Positions 56,200 to 64,000 of a DNA stretch of 64,000 bases are shown here, piece by piece (within the stretch, counting starts at the first letter, position 1; the number at the start of each line of letters is the position of its first letter). Made by a program: the position numbers and the translations under genes. Below the pieces are notes generated by a model that was not told the origin of the DNA, ran no database searches, and saw only the letters and a list, made by a program, of their open reading frames with translations. This stretch comes from Girardinichthys multiradiatus (taxonomy: Eukaryota > Chordata > Actinopteri > Cyprinodontiformes > Goodeidae), in the NCBI RefSeq assembly GCF_021462225.1, contig NC_061811.1:2071663-2135662 (forward strand). Direction: 5' to 3'.

Positions 56200-56937
56200 C
56201 ATGATTGGCGTAATAGAAAGTGTAGAGCAGTAGCTTGGCAGACTGAGGGAGACTCTACGTACATAGATGCTATAGATGAAGATAAATTAGCTGATCAAGT
56301 AGCTGCAAGATTTGAATCAAGTATCTGTTGGTGGTGTACGATGAACAAAAACGTAGACAGGATCAACTATATTCACTACAATGTTCAAAAACTAGGAAAT
56401 TGGACAGAAAGCAGGTTTGAAACTGTCCATGACTAATTGGCTTCAACTTCCCTGATGGCATTCAAGAATAGAATTGCTTTGGAAATGTTGTTAGCTGAAA
56501 AAGGAGGAGTTTATGCCATTTTTGGAGAAAAATGTTGCACATTCATACCTAACAACACTGCTGCTGATGGTAGCCTCACTAAAGCCATAGAAGGTTTGAG
56601 ATCTCTAAATGGCAAAATGAAGGAGCATTCTGGAGTAGACACCTCGATGTGGGACTCCTGGCTGGATGTGTTTGGGAAGTATAACATTTTAGTATCATCA
56701 GTAATAATTTATTTTGCAGTGTTTGCTGCAATTTTGACATTGTGTGGATGTTGTTGTATTCCCTGCCTTCGTTCTCTGCTTAACCGTCTCATCACCACAG
56801 CTATTTCTTCTATGGAAGACAGAGTTACCCAACTCTATCTGTTACTTAAACATCAGGATGATGAAGATGATGAGGATGCGACTGACCACTTTTCTGACCT
56901 GTACCCAGATCCATCTCTATATGAATCTGTGATTTAA
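56200..56937 (+). pseudogene. Retroviral envelope transmembrane subunit (TM)
   Basis: The frame from about 56437 (printed start is TTG, not a true start) shows the heptad region followed by FKNRIALEMLLAEKGG, the immunosuppressive-domain-like block. At the first cysteine of the CX6CC motif there is Tyr (codon 56512-56514), followed by AIFGEKCC. Then come one glycosylation site (NNT), a membrane span (YNILVSSVIIYFAVFAAILT), a Cys cluster and a cytoplasmic tail ending YESVI. Upstream (56020-56430) is frameshifted. Confidence 0.88.
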
Positions 56938-57055
56938 ATGTCAGTAAGTACCTCTGAGTATAATTGTCTTTGTACTCATGAAAATAATCTTACAGTTAAA
57001 AAATCTAAAAGAAGTGGCTGTTAAGTGATATGAGAATATGAGCAAATATAAGACA

Positions 57056-57071
57056 AACAGGGAGGAAATTC
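57056..57071 (+). promoter_or_regulatory. Polypurine tract
   Basis: acagggaggaaattc immediately upstream of the 3' LTR, where plus-strand DNA synthesis would be primed. Confidence 0.7.
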
Positions 57072-57561
57072 TGGAACAATTGAATATAGATTTATCTTAT
57101 ATATTTCTCCTATTCTTTAACTTGACTATTTGACTTTATAACCTTTCATGATGTTTGTGTGAGTAAAGGATGTGATGAGTTTGTCTGCAGGCAAAGATCA
57201 TAAATGGAGCTGAGTTGAGGAGGTCATAAAAGATGAAGGCTGATTGTGTTGAACGGACAACGCACTGATCTTAAGATTGGAGGAGACTGTGGAAGTGTGT
57301 TGTTAAAAGATAATGGTGTTTATGACCTGTTTACGATGCAGCTGTTTTTCCCATCCTTAGAAAGTAACGTTCTTTGTAATTAGGGACCCCCGAATGATAA
57401 TAAAAAGAGAGGAACGGACAGATGTTTTTCAGAGCGGTGGAGAGATTGTAACTGAAAACACATCTTTGTCCATCCTCCTCGCTGCGAGAGATATAACTAA
57501 TTCTTTGTTTTTCTCTTCTTTTTGTGATGTTATAAGTAATTTAGGTTGTTTAAACCTTACA
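57072..57561 (+). repeat. 3' LTR of the provirus
   Basis: TGGAACAATTGAATATAG ... TTTAAACCTTACA, 490 bp, followed by the target duplication gaaat. It matches the 5' LTR throughout, apart from a ~17-base deletion near 57214 and scattered substitutions. Confidence 0.92.
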
Positions 57562-58510
57562 GAAATACATCCCATGCTGCATGATAATTTTGCTTAATGG
57601 AAGAATATATACAGTATATTGAATAGAATTGGCCCAAGTACTGAACCTTGTGGTACTCCACAATTAACCCTGGAGTTTAAAGATGATTTATCATTTACAT
57701 GAACAAACTGGAGTCTGTCAGACAGATAAGATTTAAACCAGCCTAGCGCTGTTCCCCTGATCCCTACAGCATATTCCAGCCTTTCTAAGAGAATATTATG
57801 GTCGACTGGATCAAATGCAGCACTGAGATTTAACAGAACCAGAACAGACACAAGTCCATTATCTGAGGCCATAAGAATATCATTAGTGACTTTCAGCAGA
57901 GCTGTTTCAGTGCCATGATGAGCTCTAAAACATGACTGAAACTCTTCAAACAGGTCATTGCTGTATAAATGTTCACACATTTGATTAGCAACTATTTTCT
58001 CAAGAATTTTAGATAAGAATGGAAGATTGGATATAGGTCTGTAATTTATTAAATCATCTCGATCAAGCGAAGGTTTCTTTGTTAAAGATTTAATTACAGC
58101 TACCTTAAAAGCCTGTGGTTCTGATCCATCTACTAAAGATAGATTAATCATGTCTAAAATGGGGCTGGTAATCAGAGGGAACACTTCCTTAAATAATTTG
58201 GTTGGGATTGGGTCTAACATACAAGTTGAAGGTTTAGATGAAGCTAATATTTCTGATAACTCAGGAAGCTTCACAGGATCAAAACAGTCCAAACACAAAT
58301 CAGGTTCTGCAGTCATTTCCAATGTTTTCTCGGTTGTTGAGGATGAAGTAATCATCTTCGGGAGTGTGTCAAAGATTTTATTTTTAATAGAATGAATTTT
58401 ATTTAAGAAGAATCCCATAAAGTCATGGCTACTAAGAGCTAAGGGAATGGATGGCTCAACAGAGCTATGACTCTGTGTAAGTTTAGCAACTGTACTAAAG
58501 AGAAACATTT
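57562..58510 (-). pseudogene. L2 LINE ORF2, RT N-terminal half (minus)
   Basis: Upstream half of the L2 copy whose 3' half lies at 48851-50414. The open frame (57594-58553) covers the linker ([34 protein letters not shown]) and RT motifs [57 protein letters not shown] (motif A) and [16 protein letters not shown] (motif B). The LDLSAAFD Asp is Asn (LNLSAAFD); the first Asp of motif A is thus changed, so catalysis would be doubtful even without the interruption. Confidence 0.9.
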
Positions 58511-59829
58511 TCTGAAACATTGTGTCACCCTTCTGTTCTGAATAATGCATCATTAGTCAAAATGATCAGAAAGTAAGTCATGTTGCCATTTTCCATTTCA
58601 GTGTGAAGCATCCAGCATTTGAGGGGGGTAAAGCACCTGCATTGTGTGGCGTGAGAGCATATTGGGTTCTTGTTGCTACATTTGAGTTACAACTGTGCTG
58701 ATGTTGTAACAGCTGCGCATGTGTCCCAAATGTAACCAGTAGCCCAGCTTAACTGGTGATTAAATCGGATGTACTACAGCATCTAATGTATTACTAAGCA
58801 GTTCTGGAGCAATGTTATCCAACTGCATTATGTCTTCCTTCCCCATTGAAACAAAAAGGCAGATACGTGGTGGGACTGAGTCTAAATGTACTGTTTCACT
58901 GCCACAGTCAAACAATGAAGTGAGTTTTGGAAAAAATTATCAAACAGCATAAATCTTGCAACACAGAAACTGTTAGCATTCCACATGAAGGACACTTCAC
59001 ACAAATTAACTCCCTTCTTTTGTGGATTTAATTTTTTTATTTAAAATCTCCTTTGGTGGTATTTCTGATTCTAGTAAAGTTTCTACCATCAACTTAGCAT
59101 GCAGTGAAAGCATCAAAAAGCAGGCACAGTTGGATGAGAGCCACATGCTGTACACAGAGTGGAAACACTGCAGTCCCACAGTTCACAGCTACATATTCAG
59201 CACCAGTTGCTGCTGCTGGAGCTAAAGTTATAACAGTTATCAGTCATTCAGCATGCTGTCACAGGAACAGAATCAACTGCTGGGTTTTCTTTGCCACAGT
59301 GGGTTAAATGTCATTCTGCCACAGCTAATTTCACAACTGTTCCAAAAATTTGATTTGCTGCCAAATGAGGTTATGAGACTGCAACAACACACAAACAATC
59401 ATTATTTTAAACATAATGAACAGTTATTGTTGTTGGCACATGTAAATTAGCTGCATTTCCTGAGCAAGAGACACAAGGCACCACAGCTGTGTGGGATATT
59501 GCTATCCCAGTAAAATCAACTAAGCAAGATTTTAGTCAGCATAAAAGAGAGCACTGCAAAACGCACTGATATACTGACTGGCTTGGTGTACCTCCTTCTA
59601 GTTTATACATCAATATTACCATGTGTCATGGGGGTGATATACAGTCACAGCAGGAATATAGTTTCCATTACTGCAAATTTGGACAATAATGCAATGCTCA
59701 AAGAAGTGACAAAAAGCAAGAGCTCCTTCTCAGATGCCTTATGGCTCAATTAGCACATAAGATGTTAAAGTTCCCAACAGGACAACAAAGGACTGGCATG
59801 TTTGGAATGACTGGGGGAGAAGTCTCTTT
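58511..59829. other. Unassigned DNA
   Basis: No coding domain or repeat recognised. Confidence 0.5.
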
Positions 59830-59975
59830 AAAAATCATATGGCTGCACAGCAGGCACATCAAGATGCCTGGAACAATGTCACTTGGACAGAAATGACCAA
59901 AGCTGAGCTGTTTGGTCACAATGCACAGCGTCATGTTTGCAGAAAAAACAAAAACCACATCAAAATAAACACCTG
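59830..59975 (+). pseudogene. Tc1-like transposase scrap
   Basis: The translation near 59850-59975 reads TWTEMTKAELFGHNAQRHVC and continues RKNKNHI. This fits the region around the first catalytic Asp in the Tc1 lineage whose enzymes read SDE(T/S)K.ELFG.N..R.VWRK. The Asp itself is lost (TEM in place of SDE). It comes from a different Tc1 family than the intact copy at 47 kb. Confidence 0.6.
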
Positions 59976-60512
59976 GAGTTTAGCTTGTATTTCATTTTAG
60001 AAACCTCACCTTTGGCAGTACATATTTCTGTAAATAGGTTCTAAAGTCAGTTGCAGAGATCAAAAGGGTAAACTCACGGTCAAGTAAAAGAACATTTCTA
60101 ATGTAAAAAAGACTGCTTAGTGGAACACATTGTGTGCAGAAAGTAAGAACAGTGAAGCTAAGAATAGCTAAATCTAATATAGGATTTGTATGAAGTTTTT
60201 TTTTTTTTTTTTTTGCTTCATTTTCTTGTCTGGGGAGTTTTCAGGTGTTTCCAGTAAGGTTAGCAGCAACAGCAGAGACGGGCAAAAGTTATGAAGCTGC
60301 AGCTTAATGCATTCAGTCACTTTGCTCTCAGACCACCAAACAGGTAAGTAGCCAAAATAACAGAATTGATTATATATTTAATTTACTTGAGTGATGAGTT
60401 TGTTTGCTGTTGTGCTTAAACAGAACCATGGTGGAACAGCAACCTCACTTCGGTTTAAAATAATTATTGGACAAATTATTTTCAATTTCAGACTCAATTT
60501 TCTTTCTGTTAC
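59976..60512. other. Unassigned DNA with poly-T
   Basis: Holds a run of about 18 T at 60197-60214. No coding signal. Confidence 0.5.
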
Positions 60513-61260
60513 TGTTATGATTCTAGCCCGTCTGCCTGCTCTGCTCTCACTCATGCAATCAGCTGATCTGCTTCACCTTACTGCTGCTGCACAATCACCT
60601 TCATGCCACACACCTGTGGAGCCGCAGTTATATACAGGCCTCTGACAGGCAGACGGTGCCAGATTTTCGAAAACATTTGTGAGTAGTTATCCAGTGTTCA
60701 TTCCTGACTGATTTCGTTCTCTGACCTTGCCTTGCCTCGCCTCACGGATTTTGCCTTCCTCCCTGCCCTTTGTCTGATGGATTGGATTTCTGGATTTCGA
60801 CTCTGTTTTCTGCCTCTGGTTTCATGCCTCTGCCTGCCCCTTGTCTGATGCCTCTAGCCCTGGAACTCGACTTTGTTTCTGTCCCTGGATTTACGCCCCA
60901 GCCAAACCACTGGTTTCTTCAGCCTGAGCCCGCCTAGCTCTCAAGTCCGCCTGGAATTATTGTCAAGAGGACAATCGCAGCTCTCTGTGTTTCAGCTGAT
61001 TCCCCTGAGGATTTGGATCAGTCAGCAATCCGACTTCAGTCTGTTGGATTCTTCCTCATTTACTGTTTGGATCACATCCTCTTCTGGAATCTGCTCCTCA
61101 TTCCCAGACTGAGAAGGTTAGTGGCTTTATCCAACTCTTTTCAAGTCCTGAGTTTTATTCAGCCACTAACTCGTCTCTCTGTCCTCAGTGACTCGTGGAA
61201 GCTGACTGCTGCTCTCCTGCTTCCTGATCCTGAGTTACCGAATAAACCTTTTAACTGCGC
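60513..61260 (+). mobile_element. Gypsy-type LTR, same family as 30156-30842
   Basis: Starts TGTTATGATTCTAGCCC and shares the U3/R core with the solo LTR at 30 kb (cagttatatacaggcctctg, then gacaggcagacggtgccaga). It has an AATAAA at about 61240 in ccgaataaaccttttaac. The 3' boundary and a duplication could not be fixed. Frames 60873-61112 and 61013-61279 are incidental. Confidence 0.65.
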
Positions 61261-62860
61261 ACATTATTTTAACTGTTAGACTATGATAAACTAAACCTAT
61301 TCACTAATTAGACCAAATCTGGCTACACTGTAGCTCTTCCCAAAAGCCTCCTTCAGCAACACATCTCATCAACTCACCCATGGAAAAATATCCATGTCAG
61401 TCATATTCACAAACTACATGTCGATGAAGGGAACCTCCAGTCGAAAAACCTACCCATCCTAAAAGGCAGAAGAAACGTCTGGAGGCCTCAGAGAAATCTC
61501 ATTCTCAGCCAATCTGAACAAGAGATCTCTTTTGAATCAAATACGTATCATTATTATCCATTTTAAGGACCTTTCATGCCAAACAGGTCCTGGTTCATCA
61601 TTCCTATTCACCACAATATTTGTAACAAAAAACATGTTGAAACTCTGAAGCTGAATATCACAAATATGGATGCTCCCATTCTATCAGAGTGCATAAACAG
61701 CTTGAATCATTTCAGGACATTAAAATGACATAAAGACAATCTTAAAGTTATAACAGAAATTGAAAAAACGTTAAATTCTCAGCAGCAAACCAATGTAGTT
61801 CAGTCTCTGTCCTTGGTCTTCCTGGAACATTCTGTAGTGTCTTTGATTCTTTTCAGCTTTATTGTTCTGGCATTGCATTTATCCTGGTTTAGGATCCCAC
61901 AAAGTCTTTATGTGTCCATAGGTCTCTGAGTCCAATGCCCCAAAAAGGTTACTTGTACAGCCAGTCTCTGGATTGGTGTCATCCTGAGAAGACAGAGAAT
62001 ACTGACCAGTATCTTGCTAAGCCATGACATTAAATTACCACGTCTAATTAGACATCCTTCGTCCGTATATGATTGCATTCTTGATGTCTCCATAGTCCGA
62101 TTAACTGTTCGACATATTTCCTTCTAAAGAATTAAAGAATATGAAAACAACTAGTTTAAAAAAATTTAAGAATATGAAAATAACTAGTTTATCTAGTATC
62201 AAAACTTAAGTTGTGCAAAAATGAGATTGTTGTAACTTCAGGGTTAACCCAGGCCAAAATAACAACCAAACAGATCTGCCTTTTATTGATAAAACTTACC
62301 TGCTGAAAGAAATTGAAACTAAATACATTCATCTTACCTTCCTAAGTTAACAGAAACAGGAGAAAACGTTGTTCAACAAAAATGGCAGTTAAACCCTTAC
62401 TAATCTCCTCTTAGTCACTACATCATACATGTTATCTAAGCATCAGACGTCAGGGGCCTTGTTCAGATCATAGTCGTAACAGAAGTCTCACATGTAAATT
62501 GGGTGTTGTATCGGTAGCATCACCTTTTGTGTATTTTCTTAGTGTCCTTTTTCCTGTATTTCCTCAACGTCCTCCTTTATCATAGTCCATTGCGATGATG
62601 ATATGAACAGGGGTGTGATGACTTTCACCACCGTGCTCAAACTCCAGCCCCGAGTACATAGGAATCTCAGAAAACAAAATAATTATGAGCAGAAATGAAA
62701 CTTTGAAACCAAATTTAACAAAGTAAATCTTTTAAATTAGGATTGTGCTGCAGGAAAAAAAAAAAAAAATCGTCAAACCATTTTCTATTCAAAAAGAACA
62801 TTCTTCTAAAAGATTATTTGAGGGAAAATGAAATGCATTTATTGAATATAGGGTGAAGTG
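61261..62860. other. Unassigned DNA
   Basis: No coding signal. There is a short internal near-duplication around 62126-62195 (aagaatatgaaaacaactag / aagaatatgaaaataactag). Confidence 0.5.
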
Positions 62861-63358
62861 GCTTGTAGTGGATTGTTTCGGCATATTTGTGCATATTTCC
62901 TGTGTGCGAGTGTCTGTCACAGACAGTTGTGTTGAATTGAGGCAGTACGAGCTGGAATGTGTTTGTGTGACTGACGCTGGATGATTATTTGTGGTAAAAT
63001 AAAAGACAAAGCACTACATATAAATATATGTGGTGCGGATTATACAAGAAATGTGAATGTTAAGTGTTTTTGCTGATATTAAACGGGAATGACTGTGACA
63101 AGCGCTGACTGACTGACTGTGTGTGTGTGTGTATCTGGGTGACGCCCGCACAGAGCGGGCTTACCATGGCTGTTTATGAAATGCACTGTATTGTCCGGTA
63201 ACCTGGCGTGTTGACAAGGACAAGACAGTGATAAGCAGATTTTATATGCATATTGTGAAGCGTTAATTGAACATTAATTTCACAGGATTTTAAACAACAC
63301 GGAACAGGAATTTCTGGAAAAACCAATATGGTTAGATTTAAACACACAAGTAAATAAT
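62861..63358 (+). other. Possible LTR/leader of a second retroviral element
   Basis: Lies directly upstream of the gag-like frame. Contains aaaataaaagacaaag and tataaatatatgtggtg (63000-63035), which could be the end of an LTR, and tgacgcccgcacagagcg at about 63140-63157, similar (about 13-14 of 18) to a tRNA-Lys-type primer site. A tttcacag|g splice-acceptor-like sequence lies at 63279-63285. No LTR boundary can be proven because the partner LTR is outside the window. Confidence 0.35.
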
Positions 63359-64000
63359 ATGCAAGCACTGGTTCTCCAAACGAGAGGTAAGGACGACGGG
63401 AAAAAAATCAATAACAAGATCGAAAAAAAGGTAAGACAAGCAATGAAGGCGGATGGAATTAATTTGACGGACAAGTGCAATTTAGGTGATTGGTTTAGAA
63501 ACAAACTGAACACAGCGAAGAAAAACAGACTGGATGCACAAGGTAAGTTGAATGACGCTTCTGTCTGGTCCAAAAGTAAGTACAACACAAACATGCATAA
63601 ATATGAAAAAGAAGAGCACTTCTGGAGAGACATACTTTTGATTTACCAAAGAGGAATTCACACAATGCAGCGGAAAAAACCCAGGGGAGGAGACAAGAAG
63701 GAGGGGTCAAAATCAGCTCAGGGGATGGGGCTGGACACACCTCCTCCGTATGCACCCTCCTCCAAGTACAGCTCCCTCACTGGTGCGCCCACACCGCCCC
63801 CTGGTGGATTGTACCCCATATTGGAAGTAGAAAATGGAACACTTGTACTGCATGGCTTGAACATTCCAGAAGGGGAGAATGAATCTGTCAGTGGAACTTC
63901 CGGATTATCTATGTCAGCATCTGATGGATCATGTCTGGACATAGAAAAAGCAGCCTTTCAGGACAGAGAGGTAAGAAAAAGACAGGAACAACATCAAAGA
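63359..64000 (+). CDS. Gag-like protein with PPPY motif, partial (runs off window)
   Basis: Open from 63278 through the end of the window without a stop; the first ATG is at 63359, giving 214 codons to the edge. The N-terminal 110 residues are Lys-rich and helical-looking (IEKKVRQAMKADGIN, LGDWFRNKLNTAKK, EEHFWRDILLIYQRG), like a retroviral matrix domain. Then comes a basic linker and DTPPPYAPSSKYSS, with the PPPY late-budding motif at 63740-63751, then a Pro-rich PTPPPGGLYP stretch. Matrix followed by PPPY is the order in gamma-type gag. No capsid is visible yet because the sequence ends. A host gag-derived gene is the alternative; the similarity is structural, not a recognised family match. 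Confidence 0.6.
   Translation, partial: MQALVLQTRGKDDGKKINNKIEKKVRQAMKADGINLTDKCNLGDWFRNKLNTAKKNRLDAQGKLNDASVWSKSKYNTNMHKYEKEEHFWRDILLIYQRGIHTMQRKKPRGGDKKEGSKSAQGMGLDTPPPYAPSSKYSSLTGAPTPPPGGLYPILEVENGTLVLHGLNIPEGENESVSGTSGLSMSASDGSCLDIEKAAFQDREVRKRQEQHQR

Larger units (their letters stand above)
50415..57561 (+). mobile_element. Endogenous retrovirus, gamma-type, defective provirus
   Basis: A 7.1 kb provirus with 5' LTR, PBS-like site, gag, protease, RT, integrase, env, purine tract and 3' LTR in canonical order, inserted in an L2. The 5-bp target duplication gaaat lies at 50410-50414 and 57562-57566. All genes are interrupted or deleted in part. The envelope has a CXXC motif in SU and an immunosuppressive-domain-like/CX6CC-type region in TM, features of gamma-type retroviruses. 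Not assigned to a named fish lineage. Confidence 0.92.

Noticed and set aside
56437..56937. Domesticated (syncytin-like) envelope gene
   Set aside because: The SU part has stops and frameshifts, the first CX6CC cysteine is lost and the apparent start is a TTG inside the gene.
63140..63157. tRNA-Lys primer site as firm evidence of a lentivirus or foamy-type provirus
   Set aside because: Only about 13-14 of 18 bases match, no CA LTR end precedes it and the partner LTR is not in the window.
1..64000. CRISPR arrays, bacterial operons or defence systems
   Set aside because: No spaced direct repeats of that kind and no prokaryotic gene organisation; the content is plainly vertebrate mobile DNA.

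Overview
The window looks like nuclear DNA of a teleost fish, most likely a spiny-rayed one. I found no host gene exon that I can defend. Almost all recognisable coding sequence belongs to transposable elements typical of fish: L2-clade LINEs whose 3' ends carry the cgctatataaataaa and attgaattgaat type of tail, a second LINE group whose reverse transcriptase reads FSSAFNTI/FADD and whose tail reads ttctgattctg, Tc1-like transposons, a sushi-like Ty3/gypsy element, a tRNA-derived V-SINE/Mermaid-like SINE, an endogenous retrovirus with a gamma-type envelope, and solo LTRs. The species cannot be named from this window.

Layout. 1-2774: a ~1.96 kb solo-LTR-like repeat (minus), a LINE tail, an LTR-like fragment and a long TA/ATAG microsatellite. 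2775-8008: a pile of LINEs, in which an L2 copy (esterase ORF1, then endonuclease and start of RT) is split by an internally deleted LINE of the second group and flanked by two minus-strand LINE fragments. 8009-12740: unclassified DNA including a very C-rich block (about 9.66-10.96 kb). 12741-14006: a decayed Tc1-like transposon. 15.38-21.98 kb: a nested stack, an L2 holding both a second L2 tail and a second copy of the 1.96 kb LTR-like repeat, which itself holds a SINE and another LINE. 22.0-32.4 kb: sparse region with solo LTRs, a truncated Tc1 copy, SINE ends and a perfect 21-bp-arm hairpin. 32.4-35.7 kb: a nearly intact LINE. 35.97-39.89 kb: a gypsy element cut off by a LINE fragment. 41.1-46.9 kb: repeat-rich non-coding DNA with tandem ~290-bp units and a precisely flanked SINE. 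47,060-48,673: an apparently intact Tc1 transposon with a complete 334-codon transposase. 48.85-58.5 kb: one minus-strand L2 split by a 7.1 kb endogenous retrovirus (both LTRs, PBS-like and PPT-like sites, damaged gag/pro/pol/env) with a 5-bp target duplication. 58.5-63.3 kb: mostly anonymous DNA with one more LTR and a Tc1 scrap. 63,359-64,000: a long open frame with a PPPY motif running off the window, probably the gag of a second retroviral element.

The genes do not form a cellular pathway; each is part of a self-contained mobile element. Their relation is mainly stratigraphic: target-site duplications allow a relative order of insertion to be read (L2 copies oldest, then LTR elements, then SINEs and LINEs inside the LTRs). 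Most ORFs are broken. The Tc1 transposase at 47,390-48,394 and the right-edge gag-like frame are the main exceptions, with the 32.4-35.7 kb LINE only two visible lesions from open. I found no rRNA gene, no free-standing tRNA gene, no CRISPR array and no bacterial-type operon. Reading frames that begin at non-ATG codons inside elements are treated as fragments, not real starts.
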